Part shown: positions 11,985-23,690 of the stretch, piece by piece
How the letters are laid out: the number at the start of each line of letters is the position of its first letter
Numbering within the stretch: position 1 is the first letter of the stretch
DNA from: Cornus controversa
Taxonomy: Eukaryota; Streptophyta; Magnoliopsida; Cornales; Cornaceae
Reading direction: 5' to 3'
Length of the DNA stretch: 64,000 bases
Assembly (NCBI GenBank): GCA_026545225.1
Contig: CM048850.1
Span: 25,659,797-25,723,796 of the forward strand
Notes under the pieces: model-generated
Told to the model about the DNA's origin: nothing
What the model saw: the letters and a program-made list of their open reading frames with translations, nothing else
Database searches by the model: none
Translations under genes and position numbers: made by a program

Positions 11985-12240
11985 CGTGTCATGTTAAGTG
12001 GGTCGGGTCGTGTTGTGTCAAACCCAACACAACACAATAAACGAGTTATTCGGGTCGTGTTGTGTCAACCCAACACGACCCATTTATTAAATGGGTTACA
12101 CGGGCCGTGTCGTGTCACCTATTTAATAAGTGGGTCATGTTCGTGTTGAACCTATCTAACACGATTACAAATCTTGTCGTGTTCGGGTTGACCCATTTAT
12201 CATAATACCCCTGTCTCGACACGATCCACGAACACGAATT
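11985..12240. repeat. Right subterminal repeats of hAT element
   Basis: Dense inverted copies of 'gggtcgtgttgtgtc' and 'aacacgaccc', ending next to the right terminal repeat. Counterpart of 5880-6110. Confidence 0.75.
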
Positions 12241-13237
12241 GCCACCCCTACATAAAGGAAGTGTCACCATTAAAGAAAATAAAATTCAACTTCATCAAGT
12301 CAAGTTTGACGGTCTTAAGATGTACGAAGAAGAAAATGTGGCAGATTACTTCTTTAGAGTCAAAGAGATTGTAAATGACATGAGGGATCTTGATAAGTAG
12401 ATTGAAGACAAAGTGGTGTGCAAAAAGATACTGCACACCATGACAGATAGGTTCAATCCCAAGGTCACTATTCTAGAAGATAAAGATATCTCTAGACTAA
12501 CTATGGATGAGCTAGAGTCATCTCTCACAGCGTATGAGATAAGAATTGGATCTCCTACTCAATCAAGGAGGGAGTCAGCTCTAAAAGCAAAAGAAGTGGA
12601 GATTCAAACCGAAAATGAATCAAACTCTGATGACTCTGAAGATGAAATGGCTTACATTACAATAAAGTTCAAAAAATTCAAACTGAGAAAAAAGTCTAAG
12701 CAACAGCAAGGACAAGGCTATTTTGTGTGTGAAAAATAAGGTCATTACATAGCTAATTGTCTAACTGCTCCCAAGAAATAGAAGCACGAGAAGTACAGTG
12801 CTCCATAGTACAAAGGAAAGGGCAAGAAAAAGGCCTTTTACACTAGTTGAGATTCAAGCTCAGAAAAAGAACAATAAAAGTCATCAGATGAGAATAATGA
12901 AGAGGCCTGTTTGTTTATGGCCTTACAAGAATTAGAGGTTGCTAGTTCAAATTCTGAAAGTGAAGAGGAACTCGATGTTGATGAAGTCTTTACTGAATGT
13001 GAAAGGTTGGCACTGAAATGTAGAAATCAAAAGAAGTAATTGAGAAGGGCCAACTTAGAGCTATAAAAGTCAAAGGCACTGCTTATGAAGAACTTAAGGG
13101 TAAAATTGCCTACTTTATGTTCCATTTCACTTATTGTGTGCTGCTATCTAATGAAATACGGTACTTAATAATCAAATTGGAGCACCAAAAGGTGTAAACT
13201 AGAACTGAGCTCATTTCTTGAAGAGAAATCTCAGAAG

Positions 13238-13792
13238 ATGTATAAGATCTGGGAAAAATCTACGAAGCAATTGGGCAAAATAGGTATTGACTTTGACGAC
13301 AAAGCTACTCAAGTGCAATCAAACAAAGCCCACTCAGTTTTTGTTAGAGCGGAGAATGGAAATATATATGTTTTATATCCTGTTGTTAATGTCTTTACCA
13401 TACCAAAATATGAACTTTTATTTAATGCTCATCATCAATCTAGGATTAAGAATGCATCTTCTAGAACTGCATGTCCCAATTATGTGAAACTGAAACCTAT
13501 GTATGTTAAAAAGACAAATCTACACATACACAGAGCACCTGTAACTTCAAAAGATTTGATTAAAACTAAGATGATGTGGATTCCTAAGAAATTGAACTCT
13601 GTGAGCATGCTACTCTACACTGCTTTGAAAGCTTGCAATATCAATACCAAGTGGTATGTAAATAATGGTTGTTCTAGGCACATGACAGGAGATAAGACCA
13701 AATTTGCTAACATTAAAAATTTTGACAGTGGTTCACTCATTTTTGGAGATAATAAGAAAGGCAAAATTGTAGAAAAAAGACACAATACCTGA
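13238..13792 (+). pseudogene. Copia protease region
   Basis: The frame carries the usual Copia stretch before protease and then WYVNNGCSRHMTG at about 13651-13690. In active copies this motif is WYxDSGCSRHMTG, so the catalytic Asp-Ser-Gly has become Asn-Asn-Gly and the enzyme would be dead. The frame shifts at 13792, but the next frame continues with typical post-protease sequence (ETKEMPMLSDVLYV). A homologous region that keeps DSG lies on the minus strand at 63784-63990. Confidence 0.8.
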
Positions 13793-14024
13793 AACCAAAG
13801 AAATGCCTATGTTGAGTGATGTGCTCTATGTAGTGGGTTTAAAGTATAACTTGTTAAGTGTGAGTTAATTATGTGGCATTGTTATCTTAGTCAATTTTGA
13901 CAAAGAAAATTGCAATGTCATTGATAAATAATCTAGTAAAACTCTTTTTGCTGCCTGTAGAACTCTAGGAAATGTCTACACTATTCTTGAAGACTCTTCA
14001 TATACTGTTTTCAATTATACTAAC

Positions 14025-14342
14025 ATGAAAAATTCAACATTTTGGCATAAAAGGTTAGGGTATGTACATTCTAAGAACATAAAAAATCTTATCAAGCATA
14101 ATTCTGTTAGAGGCCATCACAATTTGTTTTTAAATGAAAATCAATTATGCAATATTTGTCAACAAAGTAAGGAGATAAAAGTCTCTTTTAAAACAAAAGA
14201 AGTAAATACCTCTCAACCACTTAAAATTGTGCATATGGATTTATGTGGACCCATGAAGACCACAAGTATTGGTGGCAGCAAGTACTTTATGCTTGTAATT
14301 GATGATTACAGTAGAATGACTTGGATTTGTAAGACATTCTGA
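14025..14342 (+). pseudogene. Copia integrase N-terminal part
   Basis: GAG-pre-integrase/zinc-binding region: FWHKRLGYVHSKNI gives the His pair and CNICQQSK the Cys pair. It is followed by HMDLCGPM, whose Asp is the first catalytic residue of the integrase core, and FMLVIDDYSRMTW. The frame stops at 14340. The rest of the integrase and the first half of reverse transcriptase are absent, since RT sequence resumes about 20 bases later. This is an internal deletion of roughly 1.5 kb or more compared with a normal Copia pol. Confidence 0.8.
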
Positions 14343-14359
14343 CTCAAAATTTTTAATTT

Positions 14360-15128
14360 TGCAAGTTTATATGGATGATATCATGTTTTGTGGCTCACAC
14401 TCAAGTCAAATCACTCAACTTGCTGCACTTATGCAATCTAAGTTTGAGATGTCCATGTTAGGCACTTGAAAATACTTCTTAGGACTTCAATCATTCAACA
14501 TGTTAAAGGTATATTCATATCTCAAGAGAATTATGCAAAAGAAATTCTGAAAAAGTTTAACATGGATAATTCTAAACCAATGTCTACTCACATGTGTGTC
14601 ACCACAAAATTGTCAAAAGAGTGTACCACTGACCCTATTGATAATACACTTTATCAGTCCATGATAGGAAGCCTTCTATACCTTACTACATCAAGGTTCT
14701 GACCTTATGTTTGTAGTTGGGTTAGTTGCTAGATTTCAAAGTGATCCTAGAGTCTCATATTTGATTGGGGTGGTTCACAAATTGATAAAAAAAGCACCTC
14801 TAGCAATTGTTATATGTTTGCAAATAATGTGGTTTCATAGCTTAGCAAGAATCAAGCTACTGTGTATCTTTCCACCTCAGAAGCTGAATACATTTTAGCT
14901 ACACATGCTTGCTCTCAAGCTCTGTGGATGAGAACCACACTCACAGATCTAAGCATTGAATTCTCTACTCCTACTACCATCTTCTGTGACAATCAAAGTG
15001 CTATTATTATTAGTAAGAACCACACTTTACATAATAGAAGCAAATACATAGACATCAAGTATCACTTCCTGAGGGACAATGTGCAAAAAGGCAATATTCT
15101 CATAGAGTATATCAATATTGAGTCATAG
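14360..15128 (+). pseudogene. Copia RT palm fragment and RNase H
   Basis: QVYMDDIMFCGSHS at about 14366-14406 is the YVDD-type RT active-site strand. It is followed by KFEMSMLG and, in shifted frames, FISQENYAKEILKKFNMDNSKPMSTH, then RNase H sequence with STSEAEY (about 14870), FCDNQSAI (about 14980) and HIRDN-like SKYIDIKYHFLRDN. LADIMTKP follows the stop at 15128. Several stops and frameshifts make it inactive. It is joined directly to the truncated integrase. Confidence 0.8.
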
Positions 15129-15299
15129 TTAGCAGACATCATGACCAAACCTCCGACAAGGTTTGAGACTCTCTGCAAGGCCTTAGACATCACCCTCCCT
15201 CCTCACTAGTGCTTTATTCTACTACCATTTTGACTTTCATTGTCAGAAAGGGGGAGAAAGAAGTTAGGGTAAGAGGCAGTTTAGGATTTTGACATTAAA

Positions 15300-15316
15300 A
15301 GGCAAAAGGGAGAGAT
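15300..15316 (+). other. Polypurine tract before Copia 3' LTR
   Basis: The purine-rich run GGCAAAAGGGAGAGA ends two bases before the LTR start TGATTGTCC at 15317. Another purine block, GGGGGAGAAAGAAG, lies at 15250-15263. The PPT primes plus-strand DNA synthesis. Confidence 0.75.
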
Positions 15317-15972
15317 TGATTGTCCAGGAAGCCCATGAGCATGTTTGCCCTAGTTTTAATGTCAAAAGGATATGTAAGGGCATTATTGTCATTTCACTTT
15401 AAATGCTCATTTTGGATATATTTTCATGATTTATTTAATTCTCCTATTATAATTATACATTTTCATGTATTTGCACTAACCTAATTTTAGGGGCAATCTC
15501 GTCATTTTCCAAAGAAGGATATAATGGAAATTTCAATGACTAGCGTAATTCTAGTTGTATAAAAAGAATGTTTTAAGGAATTAGGGCTAGGCTAAAATAT
15601 TATTCGTCCACAAAGAAAATCAAGAGAGGGAGAGTGTCTGTGTGTAGCGATAGAGAGAGAGAGATATACAGAGGTTTGAAAGCATTTTTTCATGGTTGCC
15701 AATTAGTTTGTTGTCTTCCTTTCTTCTTTGTAAGATGAATATAATATACAAAGAGTTATATAGGAGATATAAAGAGAGAGAAAGAGAGATTTGGGTTTAA
15801 CTCAAGGTCATCCATGGCTGCCGAAAGGGGTTAATAACACAATTACCTTCAATGGATTGAACACTCATCGATTAATTTTCTCAACAGTGATCGATTGTCA
15901 TTGATTTAACGATGGAGCTTGATTCGAGAAATTCTGAGTTCTTGAAGGCGGCTGAAGGGAAAACCCTTGCTT

Positions 15973-16062
15973 CACAATTTGGTAAATTCATCCTAAATTC
16001 TTTCTCTCACACTCTCACACAATTTGGTAAATTTATCCTAAATTCTTTCTCTCACACTCTTA
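15973..16062 (+). repeat. 2 x 45-bp tandem duplication
   Basis: 'cacaatttggtaaattcatc...' starting at 15973 recurs at 16018 with two substitutions. A local duplication inside the Copia LTR. Confidence 0.85.
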
Positions 16063-16145
16063 CAGGCGCACAAATTGGGGTTACATGACACACAATATAC
16101 ACAGGCGCACGCTTATGGAATCATATATGTTCTGAGTTGAATATG

Positions 16146-18364
16146 TAGGACTGCAACTCTAGTGGGTTAGAGACTCAACTCGGGTTCAACCCTAAGTATA
16201 AATTGGTCAACCCTAGCCCGGCCCAAACCCGACCATGTGAACCCGAGCTGAACCCGTTTTTAATTTTCAAAACCTAAGGTTGAAATCGGGTTGAGAATTA
16301 CGGGCTACAAATTTGGGTTTGATATTGTAATGGTGGGTCTTCTTATCAAAAAAATTATGTTGCTACTATGAGAAGTTGAACCTCATCCCTTTCACAACTT
16401 TGAATCTAGTTATACACTCCTACCACTTTTCCCTCACTATCTTTTGATTATATAATACGCAACAATAATATTTAATATACAAAACTGAAATTTTGGACCA
16501 TTTATTAAAATAAATTTAAAACATTAATTAAATTACAATACTATTTCCTCCCTTTAAATATAACAAATAAATGTTATAAATTATATTATTAACTAAATCA
16601 ATGACATAATTTTCACTATCTTAAAATCAAATTAAACAATAATCTCACTCAAATAATAGAGCATCGAGAACAAACATTAAGTATACATCTCATTGAATTA
16701 CCATATTTTTAGATCCTCGTTAATATCTCTCGACATTAATAAAATATTAATATTCTAACATATATTAATGTTGAAGTATTATTGACAAAAAATAAAGGAG
16801 TGGTATAACTTATATTACTTTAACTAATATGCTATACTATATATCTCGGGACACTAAAGAAAAAATTAATATCATAAAATTAAATATTCAGATTAAATGG
16901 TTTAAACCCATCAATTAATCTAATTGAGTTTTTAGATACATGACTAACTAATTAGAATAATATACTATATATCTTGGGACATTGTAACTGTTATATGATA
17001 AGTTATCACTTATTACTTTTATGGGCAAAGTCGGCTCTAATCCCAATGGCAATTGGATGTTATGTATTCACATGGAGTGAATAAGAAATAGAAAGAGGAC
17101 ATTAGAAGGGAGATACAAGATATAGAAGAAAAAAAATCCTGAAAAGGTAGAAAGTTGGTCGGATTGTCAGAAATGAGATCCACACTTTTAGGGTGATCAT
17201 CAGTCAATTCCATTTGATTATCTGCCGGATTTGTGAGATAGATATATGTATGTATTGTAAAGCTAGGAATAAAATGTGTATAAGTATGTTATGTAGATTA
17301 TTTACATTTCAATTGGGGATTTCTATTAATTGATGTATAAATCATGCAAGCTAGTGTAGCTCTTTGGTTGTACTAATGATTTGAGCTATAAGTGTTATAT
17401 TAATCTTCAATTCAACTTTATCTTGTCTTAAAATTTATTTATTGTTAATTAATCTCATACACTATTGCTCTTTGTAAACGAGTATTTATACAATATATAA
17501 CATGTTGGAAAATATAATAATCATATGCTTCTTCTTTTTTATGGCTGTGGGACAGTTACATAATAGTCACATGTAAGCAAGGTCGTGTTCGTGATTGAAC
17601 ATAATCAATCCCATATTGGTATAACATAACATAATTGATTATCGAATGAAGTTGATAGAGACGAGTTTTTAGTGAATTTCACTTATTTTTGTGAAATTTA
17701 TTGAATTCTTGAAGACCATTTAGCATAAGTAATATTTTTTTATTTAAAAAATGATTATTCATTTTTTACTAAATCAATGAAATAAATGAATATTTATACA
17801 TTATATAACATGTTGGAAGATAAAATAAAAATATATATATAATACGCATTAAAGTAAATTGTGTAAAAAAATGGTAGAAGAACTCCTAGTAAAAATAAGT
17901 TATTATTTTTAAAGTATTATTAAAAAAGAAGAAGCTTGTTGTAGTATTTTTGTAATTTTCTTAGAGTGTTTATTTTTAAAAATAACACGTGACGATTCAT
18001 TCTTTTTTATTTATTTGATGGAAGTTTTACATTATATATAATTATTGGTCTATTACAATCAAAGTGAAACAACTGGTATCATGGTTGGAGTGTTAATAAT
18101 GAGATAGATTGTGCCAGGTTCGACACTCTTTGGTAGTGATTTTTTGTATATAGCAGTTGTATAATTCAGGTTTAAAGGGCGGGTTGGTCGGGGTCGTATA
18201 ACGGGTCGGGTTTGGGTTAGCAAACATACTAACCTGGGATCGACCCAAAAATAAATCGAGTTTGCAAATTCCAGCCTAGGCCTATCCCGATAGTCAATAT
18301 TCTCAGCCCAAGCCCGAAAATTTTTGGGTTAGGTCGGGTTGGACCTGCCCGAGTTGCACCACTA
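16146..18364. mobile_element. Candidate hAT-like non-autonomous insertion in Copia LTR
   Basis: Left end TAGGACTGCAACTC and reverse-complemented right end TAGTGGTGCAACTC are similar. Both are followed inward by 'gggtt/aaccc'-rich subterminal sequence (16160-16330 and 18170-18355), as in hAT ends. Flanking 8-mers agree at only half their positions, so the target duplication is not convincing. The AT-rich interior holds no coding region. Confidence 0.45.
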
Positions 18365-18383
18365 ATATTTTGTGTTTCATCCT

Positions 18384-18653
18384 TCTGAAATCTATGCTCT
18401 ATGTTGCTCTTAATTCTGTAAATCTATTTTGAGGTGTTGTTAATTCTGAAAATATATTTTTGAGTTGTTGTTAATGGTAAAATTTTGTTTTGAGGTGTTG
18501 TTAATTCTAAAAATCTGATTTGACGTGTTGTTAATTCTGGAAATTGGTTTTGAGGTGTTGTTAATTCAAAAAATCTATTTTGTGTTGCTCTTAATTTTGG
18601 AAATCTGTTTTGAGGTGTTGTTAATTCAAAAAAATCTATTTTTTGTTGCTAAT
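18384..18653 (+). repeat. 30-bp minisatellite, about 9 units
   Basis: Unit type 'tctgaaaatctgttttgagg' plus 'tgttgttaat'. From 18415 the spacing is 30 bp with single 31- and 28-bp exceptions. It lies in the Copia LTR at a place where the related LTR on the right carries a different minisatellite (60727-60960). Confidence 0.85.
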
Positions 18654-19619
18654 TTAAACAAGCTGCTAGATTGTTGAGTAGCTGATTCTTAAACTTGATA
18701 CCATATTTCTTGTGCTACTAAAATCTACACTAGCTGCAGTGTTTGTCCATTTTAAAAACAGGTACAAAGTCAAAACAATACTAGGACAATCATCCAAATT
18801 AAATACCAAGCTAAATGAAATTTTGTGTTGTTGAAAAGGGGACTCTCTAAAAGGAACAATCATCTACAAGTCCTTGGATGCTACACTTAAAGTTGTCCTT
18901 ATTGAAGTCTATCACTGCTGAAGTTCAAGTGTCATCATTTGCCAAAAGTTCAAGTGGTCTTACCATCCTCAAGCTGTGTTTTGAATATTGACGATCATTA
19001 AAGCTTGAAGAGTTACTGATACATACATTATACTATCTCCACAATACACTACTTGTAGTCCAAGTATAGGGATATTTTGGACAGGGGGAGTTAAAGTGAT
19101 TTGTGGTGAGTTTGGTGAGAGATAGCTTGGGCTTTGGGAAGCCTGGGCTGGGTGAGAGCAGAAAGCTTGTTGTGAGTATTGGTGAGAGTGGTTCAAGCAT
19201 AGGGAGGCTGTTAACTAAGGTGAGAGCTGGAGTGACTATGTGGTGAGTTGGGTGAATGAGAGAGTGATTGAAAATTACTATATTACCTTTTCATATATAG
19301 TGGAGCTTAGTGCTGGCTTGATAACCAAAGAAGATGTTTTCCCACAATGGGGTTTTACCTCTATAAATACTCGTGTCAAACTATGTGATTGTTTTTGGTA
19401 GCCATACTTGTAATATTGGGAAGAAATATCGTAAAACCTATTCACCCCTCCCCCTCTAAGTTCTTCAATACCATTATATCATAAACACCAGAGACAATTG
19501 AATAGAACTTTTTATTCATTCATATTTTTTTAAAGCTCACACTGTATTGTTTCTCTTTAAATAACCATCATATATACATTATATATTTTTAGAGTTTTTA
19601 TTTTAAGGAAAATTGTATC

Positions 19620-20135
19620 TTTTGTTTTTAACATTCGTTATATATCCTAGTATTGGTAAGTAGTTTTCATACTAATGATGATATATCCTTTGTCAAGTTG
19701 TACTTGATCATGTAACACTATCAAAGCAATCCAACAGATTGTTAATCGAACAAACTAGTGGCAGAAAATTAATTGCTAAATAAGCAATTTCATGGAACGA
19801 ATGATGTAGATAGATCAACTAATGACATGGAGATCTTTGATGTCTATAGATCAACTAAGTATTCGAGTGTACTGAACAGACTTAAGTTGTACATCTCTTC
19901 TTATAGTGGATTAATTTGTTAGACTAGGTTCCGTGATTTTTTAATTATCATTAGAGGGTTTTTTCACGTTAAAATATGGTGTGCACTCTTATTGCTTTCA
20001 CTATTTTTATTTATTGATATCCGTAAGCATGTCATAATTTGTTAAAAGTCAATATAACCAGATCAACAATAAATTATTCAACTAAATTTTAAATTTATAA
20101 AAAATTTTATAAGACCTATTCACCCCCCTCTAGGT
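19620..20135 (+). mobile_element. Degenerate LTR remnant
   Basis: It ends with an LTR-type 3' border (CCTATTCACCCCCCTCTAGG at 20117-20136). It aligns by eye with 23270-23690, sharing 'gattaatttgttagactaggt', 'ttttttcacgttaaaat' and 'gagatcttt'. No coding sequence. Confidence 0.5.
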
Positions 20136-20499
20136 CTAGGTGATCAACAAAAATCCTATATCTTTTATATTCGATTGTTACTGTACTGTCTCAGTCGAAT
20201 CTCATCTGGTTAGAGACTAATTTTTGAGTGGAAGCGAGCTGGTTTGCTCTCTTGAATGACTAGCTTGGCTATGAGAGAGGAATAACTAAACACAAAGAGA
20301 CTTAGAGTTGTTTCAAATTGGAGTAGAGGGCTCATTAGTGTGTACATCTGAATTCTAGAACTGAAGGCTTTGGTGTGGGCAAAAAAATGTGTGAGTCCGC
20401 CAACTAAGGAAAACAAAATTCTAGAACTGAAGGGGTATATTTATAAACCATATGGACCAATGGGAGGACAAGACACTTAACCAAAATGATGTCATTCAA
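20136..20499. other. No supported gene
   Basis: Non-coding sequence between an LTR remnant and a hairpin. 'attctagaactgaagg' occurs twice (near 20351 and 20417). Confidence 0.5.
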
Positions 20500-20717
20500 G
20501 AGAATTTTGGAAAATGTTGCACTTGGAGATGCGGCAAATTTCCTAAAAGGAAAATTTTCTCATTCTCCTTTTTGTATTAGCTTGGGAATTTAAGATAAGA
20601 AATATTTTGGAAGTTTTATATCAAAAAGGAGAATGAGAAGCAAATTGTCACCACTACAAGTGTGACACAAAGGGCAATTTGTTGCATCTCCAGGTGCAGT
20701 ATTTTCCAGAATTCTCC
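20500..20717. repeat. Imperfect inverted repeat (fold-back)
   Basis: Left arm 20500-20574 (agagaattttggaaaat..., then tctcattctcctttttgta) pairs with right arm 20620-20717 (tatcaaaaaggagaatgaga..., ending ttttccagaattctc). The right arm has an extra 35-bp piece holding the small palindrome GTCACcactacaaGTGTGAC. It could be a MITE or a source of small RNA; no end duplication was identified. Confidence 0.6.
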
Positions 20718-21008
20718 TACACTGACATAGTTTAGAAAGGTTGAGAACATAGTTTATGTTTGAAAGATTTGAGGTATATGAAAAATATAATTGGGGTAAA
20801 CTATACTGACACCCCTATAAAATTTAACCTTATAATATATTTTTTTCCTAAGTAAAAGGCTTACCATTATAATACTTAGATGTTATCTTTGAAAAACCCT
20901 ATAGAATCAGTCAATGTCAGTTTTAGTACTTGCATGCGTCAAATTTGCATGTGAAATGTCATGTTTGTATTTTATTTTATAATATTTTTTAACTAAAAAA
21001 AATCTAAC

Positions 21009-22108
21009 TATTAGAAATAAAGAAAGAGAATTGTATTTGATTTTATTGATATATTATATTGATATTATGAACAATATATAAGGGCTGATTTATAGGCACA
21101 TAATCTTGGAGGCTAAGTAAACTTAGGAGATAAGAAATCCTAGTCCTAAATGGTTTAGGAAAGGGTATAAGAAATCTTAGTCCTAGATGGCTTAGGAAAG
21201 GGTATAAGAAACCTATTACGAAAATATATATAATCTATAATAGGAAATATATAATCTAAAAACACCCCCGCAAACTCAAGATGAGTCTTGAATGCAGCTC
21301 GCAAAAGCAATCTGGTGATGTTACTAAATGTGGGTACGAACACATACAAAAAAGCTACATAAGAGTGACTCAATAGACAAATGCAGCTCATTGGAGTTAC
21401 GGGAAGACCGAAAGTGGCTCGTTGGAGCGAAAACTGATTTAAAAATCAGTAAAGGAGCTCATTGAAATCAACAAATTTGACACAGATGCTACGAGTCATG
21501 AAACAATCTAGTGATGTTACCAACAGTAGCTGCGAAACACATACAAAGAAGATGCAAAAGAGTGAACTCGTTGGAGCGGCGGTAAGACTAAAACTACTCG
21601 TTGGAGTGAAAACTGATTTAAAAATTAGAAAAGTGGCTCGTTGAAATCAACAACTTTGACACACAGATGCTAGTGGGAGCTGAATTGAACTTAAGCTAGT
21701 TTTCTTCTTTCATTATCTACATAATATATATATATATATAATAGGCAGAAGCTATTTTATATGATTGACTATCGGGGATGAAGTGGATGGTGTCATCTCC
21801 AGTAGTGAGGGCGATCGACAATGAAGACTATTAGGAATTGATAGGCTTTGATACTATGTTAGAAATAAAGAAAGAGAATTGTATTTGATTTTATTGATAT
21901 ATTATATTAATATTATAAATAATACATAGAAGCCTATTTATAAGAGCATAATCTTGGAGGATAAGTAAACTTAGGAGATAAGAAATTCTAGTCCTAAATA
22001 GTTTAGGAAAGGTATAAGAAATCCTAGTCCTAAATGATTTAGGAAAAGGTATAAGAACCCTATTAGGAAAATATATATAATCTATAATAGGAAATATATA
22101 ATCTAACA
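21009..22108 (-). mobile_element. Short LTR retroelement (internally deleted Copia or TRIM-like)
   Basis: Two direct repeats of about 250 bp bound it: 21009-21260 and 21857-22108. On the minus strand the LTR runs TGTTAGATTATATATT...TTATTTCTAACA. A PBS-like TAGTATCAAAGCC lies just inside the right repeat, and a purine-rich TTTGCGGGGGTG lies just inside the left one. Flanks ctaac and ataac agree at four of five bases. The 600-bp interior has no coding capacity. Confidence 0.7.
21285..21671. repeat. Internal duplication, about 180-205 bp period
   Basis: Two diverged copies share 'aatctggtgatgttac', 'acacatacaaa', 'ctcgttggagcg', 'gaaaactgatttaaaaat' and 'ttgaaatcaacaa...ttgacacagatgct' in the same order. 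They fill most of the interior of the small LTR element. Confidence 0.65.
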
Positions 22109-22859
22109 ATAACTAAATGGGTCCAACCATTTATACCAAAAACTTTACCAAGTGGATCATTTGAGCCATATAAACTAACAAACCTCTCTATCACCCCTAC
22201 CCTTTCTCACTTTAAATTCACGATAGTAACCATACAACTAAACCTTAGTATAGTAACCACAACCTAATACCAAAAAAATCCTAGGTTCACTGATACAAAG
22301 AAACTGTTGGTGATGAAAAGTTAATACGAAAAATTTATCATTGCGTGCATGTGAAGTTCTTATCAATTTGACACACAGATTATCTATTAGGATTAGAACT
22401 TAGTGTTGACAAATTTCATAACAAAAGTCGGAGTCTGTATTTTTATTTTAGCATTAGGTTGTCAAAAGTTAGTTAGTTTGTGGTAATACTAATGTCCAAT
22501 ATCAAAATCGCAATTTGAAAGTATATCAAAGAACAAAAAGGTAAAATCACCTCTTGAATAAATAACTCACAAATTAGGAATTCATAGTTATTCATTCTTA
22601 TCATGATCCATCTTAGGATATAATGCATATATGTTGTGATTCATGAAAAAAGATATTTTGAATGCATAAAATTATTTTTGATGAAGATTTAATGTTTTGA
22701 AAACTAACATATGTATTTTTAAAAATTCATCAGAAACAAAAAAAAAAATTGAATTTTGCTATGGTCTTTATTTATTTAGAAACTATACTTGATAATCTTT
22801 CTAATGATATATTATACGCCTAATTTCAAGTTCATTTGACACTTCAACAAAGCATTGAA
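22109..22859. other. No supported gene
   Basis: AT-rich non-coding sequence flanking the small LTR element. Its left part looks continuous in character with 20780-21008 (words of the type 'gggtaaactatactgacacccc'), suggesting that the LTR element landed in an older repeat. Confidence 0.4.
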
Positions 22860-23690
22860 ATTCATGCTACATATAGTCCGGTTCAGCAACGTAGTTCGAT
22901 CAATCGAACTTAATCTCGATCAATCGAAGGTTGCCCAGGAAGGTTCGGTTGAAAGGTAGATCGATCGAGCTATACGACATCCAGACTTATACAAAAACAC
23001 ATTTCTAAGTTTGGAAAGATTTATGAACATCCAAGAACACATCCAAAACATATTTCTAATAAATTTCTAATTGTTCCTTCGAACTCTAAAACACCACAGA
23101 AACACCTCTAGGCTCTCATTAACATACACATATACAAGGAATCTCTACACACATATTTTAAGATCATTAGAGAGATCATAGATTTTAGAGAGCATTTTTT
23201 TTTATCAAGTACATATTGCGTTAAATGATAGGCTATTATTCTGAGTGTTGATCAACACCAAAATGTAGAAACACAAACACACAATCCAAACGACTAGTGG
23301 TTAAAACTAATCACGAGAGAAATGGATTTGTGAAGAGCAAAGGTTGTAGACAGATCTGAAGGACGGCCTAGAGATCTTCAAGCATACTGAAGGTTTGGTG
23401 TCTTATGGTATCTAAAGACCAATTAGGGGGGAGGGACTGAATTGTGACTTAGGTTATACATCTCTTTCTTGAAAATGGATTAGTTGCTTGGATTAGGTCT
23501 CATGGTTCTTTATCACTCGATTGAAAGTTTTTTCACATAAAATCTTGTGTTCGTGTGTGATTGCATAATTTATGCATAATTTTTTCTCTCTATATTTAAT
23601 TGATTCATATTATTACTTCAAACTATAATTAGCACAATTTAAAAATCAATTATTATGAATTAAATTTTGACAAGAACTATTCTCCACTAT
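22860..23690 (+). mobile_element. Degenerate LTR remnant with palindrome cluster
   Basis: Its 3' half (23270-23690) resembles 19720-20135. Its 5' part carries TTCGATCAATCGAAC, CTCGATCAATCGAAG and GATCGATCGAGC at 22893-22970, a palindrome cluster comparable in layout to those in the other LTRs of the window. No coding capacity. Confidence 0.45.

Larger units (their letters stand above)
5867..12250 (+). mobile_element. hAT DNA transposon (Ac/RICESLEEPER-like), 6384 bp
   Basis: The left end TAGGGGTGGCAAAATTC and the reverse complement of the right end, TAGGGGTGGCAATTC, are near-identical inverted repeats of hAT type. Perfect 8-bp duplications (CATAAAGG) flank it. Both subterminal regions (5880-6110 and 11985-12240) are full of short repeats of 'gggtcgtgtt' and its complement, the kind of sequence bound by hAT transposases. 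A broken transposase gene lies at 8051-10315. The insertion lies in frame within a Copia gag, so it is younger than that Copia copy. Confidence 0.95.
5740..12792 (+). pseudogene. Copia gag (UBN2-type), split by hAT element
   Basis: The 5' piece (5740-5866) encodes a UBN2-type start including 'AKEIWDSFVTTHKG'. The reading continues exactly after the target duplication, through 'SVTIKENKIQ' and 'DYFFRVKEIVNDM', to a helix-rich part near 12413-12640. The zinc knuckle near 12717-12760 reads FVCEK-stop-GHYIANC, so the first cysteine of the CCHC motif is gone and a stop interrupts it. Stops also lie at about 5793 and 12398. Gag would form the virus-like particle; this copy cannot. Confidence 0.8.
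5740..19467 (+). mobile_element. Ty1/Copia retrotransposon remnant hosting a hAT insertion
   Basis: Composite element in plus orientation: gag (5740-5866, resuming at 12251), protease, integrase N-part, an RT fragment, RNase H, polypurine tract and 3' LTR (15317-19467). The hAT element 5867-12250 splits gag, and a ~2.2-kb piece (16146-18364) lies inside the 3' LTR. The order gag-PR-IN-RT-RH is diagnostic of Copia. The element is non-functional: internal deletion between IN and RT, many stops, and no normal 5' LTR. Confidence 0.8.
15317..19467 (+). mobile_element. Copia 3' LTR with internal insertion
   Basis: It starts TGATTGTCCAGGAAGCCC and ends CCCCTCTAAGTTCTTCA, both matching the minus-strand LTR at 58433-63028. 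TATAAAAA at 15558-15565 is a likely promoter. A piece at 16146-18364 looks inserted; without it the LTR is about 1.9 kb. Internal repeats are a 2 x 45-bp duplication (15973-16062) and a 30-bp minisatellite (18384-18653). Open frames in it are not supported as genes. Confidence 0.7.

Noticed and set aside
16146..18364. Firm hAT assignment for the insertion in the Copia LTR
   Set aside because: End similarity is suggestive, but the flanking 8-mers match at only about half of the positions, so it is kept as a candidate only.
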